The translations under genes and the position numbers were made by a program. Positions 1 through 6,278 of a stretch of DNA of 13,632 nt are shown in pieces. Source of the DNA: Deltaproteobacteria bacterium (GTDB lineage: Bacteria > Desulfobacterota > Desulfarculia > Adiutricales > Adiutricaceae); contig JAIRNQ010000058.1 of NCBI GenBank assembly GCA_031257955.1, forward strand, positions 1 to 13,632, written 5' to 3'. The notes under the pieces were generated by a model that saw only the letters and a list, made by a program, of their open reading frames with translations, made no database searches and was not told where the DNA came from. The stretch's first letter is position 1, and each line of letters opens with the position of its first letter.

Positions 1-44
1 CCGTGGCCGCCCAGGACTGGCCGACGCCCATTTTTGAGATTTAG
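1..44 (+). CDS. 3' end of an unidentified CDS (partial)
   Basis: A reading frame open from the window edge ends VAAQDWPTPIFEI and stops with TAG at 42-44. Its codons (GCC, CAG, GAC, TGG) resemble those of the neighbouring genes. The other two forward frames give less protein-like tails. With 13 residues no family can be named, and the gene body lies outside the window. It is plausibly the gene preceding metG, 81 bases away. The existence of a gene end here is likely but not proven. Confidence 0.45.
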   Translation, partial: VAAQDWPTPIFEI

Positions 45-61
45 GCCCTCGCGGGAATTTA

Positions 62-81
62 TCGGCCTTGGAAAAGGCCGA
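62..81 (+). other. Hairpin with GGAA tetraloop upstream of metG
   Basis: Perfect 8-bp stem TCGGCCTT / AAGGCCGA closed by a GGAA loop, which is a GNRA-type tetraloop. It lies between the upstream gene end (44) and metG (126). No T-run follows, so it is a weak candidate for an intrinsic terminator. It could also be a 5' leader element of metG or an RNA-processing site. Confidence 0.5.
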
Positions 82-116
82 GGAATAAGGCCCCGACCGG
101 GACGGTTGGGGCGGTT

Positions 117-121
117 GAGGA
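117..121 (+). promoter_or_regulatory. Ribosome binding site of metG
   Basis: GAGGA ends four bases before the GTG at 126, a close but acceptable Shine-Dalgarno spacing. It supports the GTG start, after which the protein begins directly with the conserved N-terminus YYVTTPIYYVN. Confidence 0.7.
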
Positions 122-125
122 AAAA

Positions 126-2102
126 GTGAACTACTACGTAACCACGCCCATTTATTACGTCAACGCCAAGCCCCATCTGGGGCACGCCTACACCACCATC
201 GTCAACGACGTGTTGGCCCGGTTCCATCGGCTTGACGGCTACGACAGCTATTTTTTGACCGGCACCGACGAGCACGGCGACAAGATCGTCCGGGCCGCCC
301 AGGCCGAAGGCCGGACCCCCCGGGAATACGTCGACCAGATCAGCTCCCTCTTCAAGGCCGCCTGGCCGGGGCTCGCGATCTCCAACGACGATTTTATCCG
401 GACCACCGAAGAGAGGCACAAAACGGTCGTCTCCCGGTTCATGGATCTGGTCAACCGCAACGGGGACATTTATTTCGGCGAATACGGCGGGCATTATTGC
501 TTCGGCTGCGAGCGTTTTTACACGGAAAAGGAATTGGTGGACGGCTTGTGCCCGGACCATCAGGTCAAGCCCGAGTACGTGTCGGAGAAGAACTATTTTT
601 TTCGGATGGGCAATTACCAGGACTGGCTCATCGATTACGTCAAAGCCAACCCGGACTTTATTAGGCCCGAGCGCTACAAGAACGAGGTGTTGGGCTTTTT
701 GAAGGACCCCTTGGAGGATCTGTGCATCAGTAGGCCCAAAAGTCGCCTGACCTGGGGCATCGACATCCCCTTCGACGACGATTTCGTGACCTACGTCTGG
801 TTCGACGCCCTGATTAACTACATCTCGGCCCTGGGCTGGCCGGACGGCGAGCTTTACCACAAATATTGGCCGGTGGCCCAGCACACCATAGCCAAGGACA
901 TCTTGAAGCCCCACGCCATCTACTGGCCGACCATGCTCAAAAGCGCCGGCCTTCCCATATACCGACACTTAAACGTTCACGGCTACTGGCAAATTGGCTT
1001 TTCCAAGATGAGCAAGAGCGTGGGCAACGTGGTCGAGGCCCTGACCATGGCCGATAAATACGGGACCGACGCCTTCAGGTATTTTTTGGCCCGGGAGATG
1101 ACCTTCGGCCTGGACAGCGAGTTCTCCGAGGATCGGCTGGTGGAGCGCTTCGACAGCGATCTGGCCAACGATTTGGGCAACCTCTGGCAGAGGTCTCTGG
1201 CCATGATCAAAAAATTTAGCGGCGGGCTCATCCCCACCGGGCCCGAAGCCGAAGGCCAGCCGGACGAGCCGGAGTGGCGGGGCCGGGCCGAGGATCTGAT
1301 TTCGGCTTGGCGTTTGGCCTTCGACTCGGTCAACCCCCGGGGGGCCATGACCGCCGTTTGGGAATACGTCGGGCTTCTCAACAAAACCATAGACTCCGAG
1401 GCCCCCTGGGCCCTGGCCCGGGATCCGGAAAAAGCCCCGCGGCTGGCCGCCGTCTTGGCCCGTCTGGCCGAGGGCCTGGCCCTGGTCTCGGCCCTCTTTT
1501 GGCCGGTCATGCCGGCCACGGCCGAGGCCATGTGGACCCGCCTGGGTCTGGATCCGGCGGCCATGTCCACCGACCCCAAGACCATCCGGGAAAAGCTCGC
1601 GAGCGGCCGGCCCCCGACCGTCGGCGAGGCCTTCTTTCCCCGCATAGACGCCGAGGGCAAGGCGGCCGGCAAGGCCGCCGGCCAGGGACAAGCCCCGGGA
1701 GGGACCAAGGCCCCGGGAGGGACCAAGGCCGCGGAGGGGGCCCAGGCCGCCGAGGGCGGGCCGGGCGACGGTGGCGGGGAACCGGTCGGCATCGACGAGT
1801 TCCGGCGGCTGGACCTGCGGGTGGCCAAGGTCGAGGCGGCCGAGCGGGTGCCCAAGAGCGAGAAGCTCATCAAGCTCTCTCTGTCGCTGGGCCAGAGCCA
1901 AAGGACGGTGGTGGCCGGGATCGGCAAGCGCTACCGACCGGAGGAGCTGGTCGGCCGGACGGTGGTAATCGTGGCCAACTTGGCCCCGGCCAAGCTCATG
2001 GGCCTAAAGTCCCAAGGCATGGTCCTGGCGGCCACCGACCCGGACGGCCGTTTGGAACTGCTTAGCCCCGGCGACGCCGCCCCGGGCTCGAAAGTATCCT
2101 GA
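126..2102 (+). CDS. metG: Methionyl-tRNA synthetase with C-terminal tRNA-binding domain
   Basis: Charges tRNA-Met with methionine using ATP, in the cytoplasm. The 658-residue protein opens with YYVTTPIYYVN and has the class I signature HLGH at 17-20 and KMSKS at 294-298. A single zinc knuckle uses C125, C128, C142 and H145, the arrangement of the Thermus-like, one-knuckle MetRS type. The alpha-helical anticodon-binding domain follows (about 360-510). A Gly/Ala/Lys-rich linker (about 520-550) contains two exact copies of APGGTK. From 556 to the end is an OB-fold tRNA-binding domain of the EMAPII/Trbp111 kind (IDEFRRLDLRVAKV, then KLMGLKSQGM), which in this family also mediates dimerisation. 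GTG start with a good ribosome site. The length fits MetRS carrying the extra domain. Two hairpins follow the stop, so it probably ends its own transcription unit. Confidence 0.98.
   Translation: MNYYVTTPIYYVNAKPHLGHAYTTIVNDVLARFHRLDGYDSYFLTGTDEHGDKIVRAAQAEGRTPREYVDQISSLFKAAWPGLAISNDDFIRTTEERHKTVVSRFMDLVNRNGDIYFGEYGGHYCFGCERFYTEKELVDGLCPDHQVKPEYVSEKNYFFRMGNYQDWLIDYVKANPDFIRPERYKNEVLGFLKDPLEDLCISRPKSRLTWGIDIPFDDDFVTYVWFDALINYISALGWPDGELYHKYWPVAQHTIAKDILKPHAIYWPTMLKSAGLPIYRHLNVHGYWQIGFSKMSKSVGNVVEALTMADKYGTDAFRYFLAREMTFGLDSEFSEDRLVERFDSDLANDLGNLWQRSLAMIKKFSGGLIPTGPEAEGQPDEPEWRGRAEDLISAWRLAFDSVNPRGAMTAVWEYVGLLNKTIDSEAPWALARDPEKAPRLAAVLARLAEGLALVSALFWPVMPATAEAMWTRLGLDPAAMSTDPKTIREKLASGRPPTVGEAFFPRIDAEGKAAGKAAGQGQAPGGTKAPGGTKAAEGAQAAEGGPGDGGGEPVGIDEFRRLDLRVAKVEAAERVPKSEKLIKLSLSLGQSQRTVVAGIGKRYRPEELVGRTVVIVANLAPAKLMGLKSQGMVLAATDPDGRLELLSPGDAAPGSKVS
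1692..1727 (+). repeat. Two perfect 18-bp tandem repeats in the metG linker
   Basis: GCCCCGGGAGGGACCAAG occurs twice without mismatch, in frame, encoding APGGTK twice. It lies in the flexible linker between the anticodon-binding and C-terminal tRNA-binding domains, where length variation should be tolerated. It probably arose by replication slippage. Confidence 0.95.
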
Positions 2103-2106
2103 GGTC

Positions 2107-2126
2107 CCCCGGCCTCTGGGCCGGGG
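2107..2126 (+). terminator. First hairpin after metG (possible terminator)
   Basis: Perfect 8-bp stem CCCCGGCC / GGCCGGGG with loop TCTG, four bases after the metG stop codon. It is very stable, but no U-tract follows, so classic intrinsic termination is doubtful. It may protect the 3' end or act together with the next hairpin. Confidence 0.5.
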
Positions 2127-2130
2127 CTAA

Positions 2131-2161
2131 CCCCAAAGGTCCCCTTGGGGGTCCTTTGGGG
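2131..2161 (+). terminator. Second hairpin after metG (possible terminator)
   Basis: Outer stem CCCCAAAGG (2131-2139) pairs with CCTTTGGGG (2153-2161). An inner CCCC/GGGG stem continues it past a T-T mismatch. No T-run follows. The left arm resembles the CCCCAAAGGCCCCC repeats at the window end, so this may be a recurring intergenic element as well as a transcript end. Confidence 0.5.
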
Positions 2162-2221
2162 CTATTGGGTGTGGTTTAAGGTTAGCGATAGGGACTCGAT
2201 GATTTTATGGGGAGGTCAATT

Positions 2222-2603
2222 TCATTGTCGGCGTTTTATTTGGCCAAATCCAACGTTGTTTGACTTATAATTAAAAGACAAATATAGCCGTTCTAAGCTA
2301 CTTTCACGTTCAACAAAGTTTCCAAAAAAACCGATTAATAATTTAGATTGCCATTCATTGGCAACCGAAAATATTTCTTCCGTTCTCTTAAGTAGGATCA
2401 CGCCCAACTAACATAGAGAATATTTTCTTCACCTGCCTAAAGCCCACCCATTTAGTTCCGGGATCAGGCCATCTATTACTTCCTTCAATCAAACCAAAAG
2501 CTCTATTGTGAACGGAAAATCTTTTATTGCGTGTAAAGCGCGCTTGACCTTGAGGAGGCAAACGGAGAATGGTTGCGACTTGGTTAAGGAATCTTGATTT
2601 TAT
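2222..2603 (-). pseudogene. Probable frameshifted remnant of an AT-rich gene, unknown family
   Basis: Two protein-like - strand frames abut. The upstream piece is open from 2603 (first TTG at 2561) to TAA at 2388-2390 and includes RLPPQGQARFTRNKRFSV, WPDPGTKWVGFRQ and KKIFSM. The downstream piece runs 2407-2222 from a TTG directly after a TAG, with EEIFSVANEWQSKLLIGF and ERESSLERLYLSFNYK. The sections overlap near 2388-2407, so a single frameshift there would join them into about 125 codons. Neither piece has a convincing start with a ribosome site. Codon use is AT-rich, unlike the neighbours. I do not recognise the family. The alternative is that both frames are chance openings in AT-rich DNA. 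Their varied, non-repetitive residue composition argues mildly against that. Confidence 0.35.
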
Positions 2604-2622
2604 TTAGATTGTAGTCTAATAT
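2594..2622 (+). promoter_or_regulatory. Sigma70-like promoter with inverted repeat, upstream of the XRE gene
   Basis: TTGATT (2594-2599), a 17-base spacer and TAATAT (2617-2622) approximate -35 and -10 boxes with ideal spacing. The spacer holds an inverted repeat, TTAGA (2604-2608) and TCTAA (2615-2619) with 6 bases between, overlapping the -10. That is a plausible operator position for a helix-turn-helix repressor. Transcription would begin near 2629, about 145 bases before the start codon of the regulator. AT-rich DNA produces such matches by chance, so this is a candidate only. Confidence 0.35.
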
Positions 2623-2773
2623 ATGTTCACGTGGCCCCCAAGCCTCCCAGTTAAGGGACGGTTGGGCCTCACCCCGAGCGCCCCTTCGACGGGCGGCCGG
2701 GTTCGAGCGGTCGGGCCGGCCAGGGCCAGCGCCTGAAAAAGGGCCCCCAAAATTCACATTTGGAGTTTGTCAA

Positions 2774-3007
2774 ATGAAAATGAAAATTAATGGCACCGCG
2801 TTCGTGAAGGCCAGAGAGTCCCATCTTTTAGGGGTTTTGGAGTTGGCCAACAAGGCCGACGTCACCTTTAAGACCCTTAGCCGGGTCGAAAAGGGCCAAA
2901 GCGTCAAACAAGTCTCCCTGCGCAAGGTGATCAAGGCCTTGGGGTTGACCATCGAGGAGGCCTTTGCCAAGCGGATGGTCATCATGGAAAACGACGAGAA
3001 AAAATAA
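2774..3007 (+). CDS. Small XRE-family helix-turn-helix DNA-binding protein
   Basis: The 77 residues are almost entirely one Cro/C1-type helix-turn-helix domain. ELANKADVTFKTLSRVEKG (about 23-41) matches the helix 2/turn/helix 3 pattern of the XRE fold. SLRKVIKALGLTIEEAF (48-64) matches the usual following helices, and the tail is charged. GGAG at 2762-2765 lies eight bases before ATG 2774; the ATG two codons later is an alternative start. It has no effector or sensor domain, so the likely role is a transcriptional repressor, perhaps of its own gene or as the antitoxin-like half of a pair, though no toxin-sized partner is visible next to it. It stands alone between an AT-rich island and a GC-rich non-coding stretch. 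Its codon use is intermediate. Family call secure, target unknown. Confidence 0.8.
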   Translation: MKMKINGTAFVKARESHLLGVLELANKADVTFKTLSRVEKGQSVKQVSLRKVIKALGLTIEEAFAKRMVIMENDEKK

Positions 3008-3118
3008 TCGGCCCAGCCGGCGCGCGGTTTTTGGGGCCGGTCCGGACCCTTGGCTGGCGAAAATCTTTGGCCCGGACCGCGACGGTGGGGCAGGGGACGA
3101 GTGTCCTTACCGCCCGCC

Positions 3119-3182
3119 GCGGCCAATGGGCCTGGGGAGGGGCCCCGGAAGCGGCCAATGGGCCCGGGGAGGGGCCTCGGAA
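3119..3182 (+). repeat. 32-bp tandem repeat, two copies plus a partial third
   Basis: The unit begins GCGGCCAATGGGCC and ends CCCGGAA or CTCGGAA. Copy 1 is 3119-3150 and copy 2 is 3151-3182, 30 of 32 bases identical. A third copy starts GCGGCCAA at 3183 and then diverges. Non-coding; probably slippage-derived. Confidence 0.9.
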
Positions 3183-3297
3183 GCGGCCAAACCGGAATGG
3201 CCGTTAGCGGGAGTGCCTTAGGCGCCTGGCTTCCGGCCAGGCCGGGGGCCGGGGCTAGCTCGGGGGCTTGGTTAAATCGGGACGCCGAGGCTTTTGC

Positions 3298-3312
3298 CCC
3301 CCCTGTGGGGGG
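3298..3312 (+). other. C6/G6 hairpin
   Basis: Six C and six G flank a TGT loop in the non-coding region upstream of trkA. Simple and GC-rich; function unknown. Confidence 0.45.
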
Positions 3313-3342
3313 CGCGATTGGTGCGGCGGACATAAAGCGCCT

Positions 3343-3361
3343 TTTGGGCCAATGGCCCAAA
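3343..3361 (+). other. Hairpin in the trkA upstream region
   Basis: Perfect 8-bp stem TTTGGGCC / GGCCCAAA with loop AAT. GCG (3337-3339) and CGC (3362-3364) could extend it past an internal loop. No U-tract follows. It could be a transcript end for the XRE gene or a protein-binding site. Confidence 0.45.
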
Positions 3362-3512
3362 CGCGTGGCCAGGGAGGTTTTGGCGGCGCCTTTTAGCCCC
3401 AAAAACCTTTTTTTATGGCCCGATTCGGAATTGGGGCCACCGGGGGCCCGGTTGGGCGGGCGGCCGGGGCGGTGGGCGTTGGGGTTAAACAGATCGTTTT
3501 TTTTTGATCCTT

Positions 3513-3534
3513 TGGGGCCCGCGGGCCCCATTTT
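3513..3534 (+). terminator. 18-base perfect palindrome plus short T-run just upstream of trkA
   Basis: TGGGGCCCGCGGGCCCCA is self-complementary over 18 bases and is followed by TTTT at 3531-3534. It resembles an intrinsic terminator, and it ends 15 bases before the trkA ATG. It may end upstream transcription, act as an operator, or control trkA read-through. Its position argues against a trkA start at the upstream TTG (3504). Confidence 0.5.
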
Positions 3535-3545
3535 CGGGTATCCGC

Positions 3546-4901
3546 ATGAAAGTCATCGTGGCCGGGGCCGGCGAGGTCGGCTATAACATCGCCCAAAGGC
3601 TCTCCCGCGACAAGGTGGACGTGGTCTTGATCGATTGCGATCAAGACCGTTTGGACGCCGTGGTCGATACCTTGGACGTCCAGACCGTTTGCGGTTCGGC
3701 CTCCCACCCGGACGTCTTGGCCGAGGCCGGCCTGGAAGGGAGCCATTTACTGGTGGCCGTTACCTCCAGCGACGAGATAAACGTTCTGGCCTGCCGGGTT
3801 TCGCAGATCATGGCCCCGGAGGTTAGGCGGGTGGCCAGGATTAGGGACCCGCTTTTATACAAGGCCGTAAACTCCGCCGATTTGAAGGAGGGTCTGGGCC
3901 TTACCAACGTCATCGACCCGACCACCTTGACCGTGGACAACATTTTGGACTTTCTGGATCTGCCCGGGGCGGTGGACGTCATCAACGTCGGCGGGGCCGG
4001 AAGGCTCAAATTCGTGGGCCTCAGGCTCCCCCGGCAACACCCGGCGGTGGGCAAGTCCCTCTCCGAGGTCCTGCCCCGCTCGGAAGGCATAAACCTTCTG
4101 GTGGTGGCCATCTACCGCAACCAACGGGTCATCATACCCACCGGGAACACGGTCTTGAGCGGCCGGGACTTGCTTTACATGGCGGCCACCGACGCCCATT
4201 TGCCGGAAGTGGCCGAGTTTTTTGGCATCGAATGGAAGACGGTCGGGAGCGTCTTCATCATGGGCGGGGGCGAGGTGGGCCTGAGCCTGGCCCGGCGACT
4301 GGAGGAGCGCGACGACATAACCGTCAAGCTCATCGAGCAAAACCCCGAAAGGTGCGAGTTTTTGAGCCGGGAGCTGGATTCGACCATTGTTTTGAGGGGC
4401 GACGCGACCGACCAGACCCTCTTGGAAGACGAGGGCATCTCCGATTGCGACGTCTTTATCGCCGTAGGGACCGACGACGAAAAAAACATGGTTACTTGTT
4501 TATTGGCCAAACGGCTGGGGGCGGCCAACACGGTCACCCGGGTCAACCGCTACAGCTACGCCCCCTTGGTCTCGGCCATCGGCTTGGAGTCGCTGGTCTC
4601 GGCCAGGGTGGCCGCCGTTTCGGCCATATTGAAGATCGTCCACAAGGGCTTGGTGGTGACCGTGGCCACCCTCCAAAACAACGACACCGAAGTGGTGGAG
4701 ATGGAGGTCACCGAAAACAGCAAGTGCCTGGGCCATCGGCTGATGGATCTAAAGTTTCCCAGCGGGGCCATCGTGGCCGGCATTCTCCGGGATGGGGAAT
4801 CGCTCATCCCCAGGGGCGACACGGTTTTTGGGGCCGGCGACGTTTTGGTGGCCGTGGCCAGGGCCGAGGCGGTCGGCCAGCTGACCAAGACCCTCATTTA
4901 A
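3546..4901 (+). CDS. trkA: Trk potassium uptake regulatory subunit TrkA
   Basis: Cytoplasmic nucleotide-binding subunit that forms a ring on the TrkH channel and controls K+ flux in response to NAD(H)/ATP-type ligands. From ATG 3546 the protein has 451 residues, near the family norm of about 458. It has the usual duplicated layout: RCK/TrkA_N Rossmann domain 1 (GAGEVG at 7-12), TrkA_C domain 1 (about 140-225), Rossmann domain 2 (GGGEVG at 240-245) and TrkA_C domain 2 (about 370-451). The acidic residues ending beta-2 of each Rossmann unit (LIDCD, LIEQN) fit dinucleotide binding. The in-frame TTG at 3504 would add 14 residues encoded across a GC palindrome and is rejected. No strong ribosome site precedes ATG 3546. 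First gene of the probable trkA-sel1-trkH cluster. Confidence 0.95.
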   Translation: MKVIVAGAGEVGYNIAQRLSRDKVDVVLIDCDQDRLDAVVDTLDVQTVCGSASHPDVLAEAGLEGSHLLVAVTSSDEINVLACRVSQIMAPEVRRVARIRDPLLYKAVNSADLKEGLGLTNVIDPTTLTVDNILDFLDLPGAVDVINVGGAGRLKFVGLRLPRQHPAVGKSLSEVLPRSEGINLLVVAIYRNQRVIIPTGNTVLSGRDLLYMAATDAHLPEVAEFFGIEWKTVGSVFIMGGGEVGLSLARRLEERDDITVKLIEQNPERCEFLSRELDSTIVLRGDATDQTLLEDEGISDCDVFIAVGTDDEKNMVTCLLAKRLGAANTVTRVNRYSYAPLVSAIGLESLVSARVAAVSAILKIVHKGLVVTVATLQNNDTEVVEMEVTENSKCLGHRLMDLKFPSGAIVAGILRDGESLIPRGDTVFGAGDVLVAVARAEAVGQLTKTLI

Positions 4902-4908
4902 GGGTCTT
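4887..4908 (+). other. Hairpin spanning the trkA stop codon
   Basis: AAGACCCT (4887-4894) pairs with AGGGTCTT (4901-4908) around the loop CATTTA. The right arm GGTCTT (4903-4908) can alternatively pair with AAGACC at 4930-4935, which would break the left edge of the next hairpin. Confidence 0.5.
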
Positions 4909-4933
4909 CGCGGCACCGGCAGGGGTCCCAAGA

Positions 4934-4957
4934 CCTTGGCGGGTTTGCCCGCCAAGG
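4934..4957 (+). other. Hairpin between trkA and the Sel1 gene
   Basis: Perfect 10-bp stem CCTTGGCGGG / CCCGCCAAGG with loop TTTG, ending 21 bases before the next start codon. No T-run follows, so it is more likely an RNA stability or attenuation element within the operon than a full terminator. Confidence 0.55.
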
Positions 4958-4978
4958 CGAAAGGCGCGAGGCAGTCGC

Positions 4979-6223
4979 ATGGCAAAGAAAATGGCCAAGA
5001 CGAAAGACCCGGGGGCGCAGTCTCCCCCGCCGGTCCGTTTTGACCCGGCCGATCCGATGAAGTTCTTCAACCACCCGGACACCGTAAAGGCCCGCGCGAA
5101 CGTCCTCCTTGAGGCCGAGCGCGAGGATATTTTCTTCAATCATTTTTCCGTCGAGGATCATTATTCTTTTGAAAGGCCCTTTGTGGCCGCGGCCCAAGGC
5201 GACGACGAGGCTTTGGCCAAATTGTACCAAGTGGTCCCGGGCCCGGGGTTGTCCGCCGAGAGCCTGACCATGTTGGGCTTTAAATATTTGGAGCGCGAAC
5301 CCTACGATGTCGTGCGGGGCTTAAATTGTCTGCGCCAGGCGGCCGAAATGGGTTACGATTGCGCCAAGGCCCATTATGGTTTTAATCTGTACACGCGAAG
5401 CGAAAACTTAGAGGTCGTTCTCGACGGGCTGGCCAATTTGGAAGAGGTCGCCGAGGCCGGAAACGCCTGGGCCTTGACCCAGCTGGCCCGGATAGCCTTT
5501 GAGGGATTTCCCGGATGCCGTCCGGCGCCAACCAAGGCCAAGCGCTACTTGGCCCAGGCGGCGGAGAAGGGCTACTCGGTGGCCCTGGCCAGCCTGGGCG
5601 CCTTGAACCTGGGGCTGACGGGCCATCCCAAGAACGCGCCCCTGGCCCTGGATTTTCTGCGACGGGCCGCAAACAAGGGCAACGGGCCGGCCATGAATTA
5701 CCTGGGCGTCAGCCACTTCAAGGGTCGCCACGGCCTCGATAAGGACGCCGAACGGACCTTGGGGCTATTGGCCGGCTCGGCCAAAACCGCTTACGGCCCG
5801 GGCATCGAGAACCTATTGTTGGCCAGGCAGCTCCTGGGCGGGTCGCGGGAGGATTGGGTTTCCGACATGGAGGTCTACGAGTGGGCCGCCGAGAAGGGGC
5901 TGCCCCAGGCCATGACCGCCTTGGGACAGATCCACGCCCGGGGCCTGGGCGGCGAGCCGGTGGATCTTCCCAAAGCCGTGGGCCGTTTCATGCAAGCCGC
6001 CGCGGTCCAATACGTCCCCGGGTCGGTAGAGTTGGCCAAATGCCTCCTCTTCGGGGCCGGGATCCCCCAGGACCCGGAAAAGGGCCTGACCCTTCTTAAC
6101 GTCTCGGCGGACGAGGGGGACAAGGAGGCCATGTTCGTCCTCTCGGTCCTTTACCGAAACGGTTACGCCGTGGAAGCCAACCCCGGCCAAGCCTACCGCC
6201 TGGCCGAGAAGGCCGGCCAATAG
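4979..6223 (+). CDS. Cytoplasmic Sel1-repeat protein between trkA and trkH
   Basis: 414 residues. Sel1-like repeats are paired helices related to TPRs that act as protein-binding scaffolds. After a non-repetitive N-terminal part (1-120), degenerate units of about 36 residues occur from about 125 to the end, with the pattern G-x-x-x-A-x-x-x-L-G followed by a helix ending in A-A-x-x-G. Examples start near residues 161, 198, 235, 307, 344 and 380 (such as GLPQAMTALGQIHARGLGG). No signal peptide or membrane segment, so cytoplasmic, on the same side as TrkA. GAGG at 4968-4971 sits seven bases before ATG 4979. The frame is open further upstream but there overlaps trkA. Placed 77 bases after trkA and 114 before trkH, it is presumably co-transcribed with both. 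A role in K+ uptake control is inference from position only. Confidence 0.88.
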   Translation: MAKKMAKTKDPGAQSPPPVRFDPADPMKFFNHPDTVKARANVLLEAEREDIFFNHFSVEDHYSFERPFVAAAQGDDEALAKLYQVVPGPGLSAESLTMLGFKYLEREPYDVVRGLNCLRQAAEMGYDCAKAHYGFNLYTRSENLEVVLDGLANLEEVAEAGNAWALTQLARIAFEGFPGCRPAPTKAKRYLAQAAEKGYSVALASLGALNLGLTGHPKNAPLALDFLRRAANKGNGPAMNYLGVSHFKGRHGLDKDAERTLGLLAGSAKTAYGPGIENLLLARQLLGGSREDWVSDMEVYEWAAEKGLPQAMTALGQIHARGLGGEPVDLPKAVGRFMQAAAVQYVPGSVELAKCLLFGAGIPQDPEKGLTLLNVSADEGDKEAMFVLSVLYRNGYAVEANPGQAYRLAEKAGQ

Positions 6224-6224
6224 G

Positions 6225-6259
6225 GCCGGCCCCAAAAAGCCGGCCCCAAAAAGCCGGCC
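6225..6259 (+). repeat. 14-bp tandem repeat after the Sel1 gene
   Basis: GCCGGCCCCAAAAA occurs at 6225-6238 and 6239-6252 without mismatch, followed by the partial copy GCCGGCC at 6253-6259. It starts two bases after the stop codon. GGCCGGCC is self-complementary, so the copies can also fold on each other. Confidence 0.9.
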
Positions 6260-6278
6260 ATTGGCGCGGGCTCTGGAA

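Larger units (their letters stand above)
2165..2640. other. AT-rich island between metG and the XRE gene
   Basis: Base composition drops sharply. Three consecutive 60-base lines (2221-2400) have 20, 19 and 21 G+C, about one third, against a clear GC majority in the flanking genes. No intact gene longer than about 70 codons lies here. The stretch holds a probable pseudogene on the - strand (2222-2603) and a promoter-like element on the + strand (2594-2622). Composition and decay suggest imported DNA. No insertion-sequence ends, tRNA gene or target-site duplication could be seen. Confidence 0.7.
3008..3545. other. GC-rich non-coding stretch between the XRE gene and trkA
   Basis: 538 bases without a convincing gene. 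Open frames exist on both strands but read as low-complexity Gly/Pro/Arg-rich sequence with no domain. The stretch holds a 32-bp tandem repeat (3119-3182), hairpins at 3298-3312 and 3343-3361, and an 18-base palindrome followed by a short T-run (3513-3534). The trkA promoter is presumably here, but no clear -35/-10 pair was found. Confidence 0.6.

Noticed and set aside
969..1927. Two long - strand frames inside metG
   Set aside because: Shadows of metG codons in GC-rich DNA; low-complexity translation, while the + strand has clear MetRS motifs.
2266..2271. TATAAT as a promoter -10 on the + strand
   Set aside because: No acceptable -35 at 16-18 bases upstream and no gene follows within reach; expected by chance in AT-rich DNA.
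2569..2607. 12-codon + strand frame preceded by GAGGAGG (MVATWLRNLDFI)
   Set aside because: It has a good ribosome-site match but lies upstream of the candidate promoter and opposite the - strand remnant; too short to support without other evidence.
2690..2720. tRNA T-arm-like GGTTCGAGC
   Set aside because: Flanking bases do not form the five-pair T-stem, and no acceptor, D or anticodon arms fit.
3119..3195. CRISPR array
   Set aside because: The 32-bp copies are directly adjacent with no spacers, and no cas genes are present.
2770..3531. - strand open frame of 253 codons
   Set aside because: Covers the XRE gene antisense and reads as Pro/Gly/Arg-rich filler. No recognisable domain.
3504..3545. 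TTG start for trkA at 3504
   Set aside because: Would place 14 unconserved residues over an 18-base palindrome; TrkA proteins begin MKVIVAGAGEVG, as from ATG 3546.
3050..3586. + strand open frame of 178 codons
   Set aside because: Low-complexity Gly/Pro/Arg-rich translation built partly from the 32-bp repeat, no domain, and it runs into the start of trkA. A typical chance frame in GC-rich DNA.
4232..4978. Upstream extension of the cytoplasmic Sel1 frame to 663 codons
   Set aside because: The first 249 codons overlap trkA in another frame and read as Arg/Gly/His-rich noise. The ribosome site and ATG at 4979 give a sensible start.
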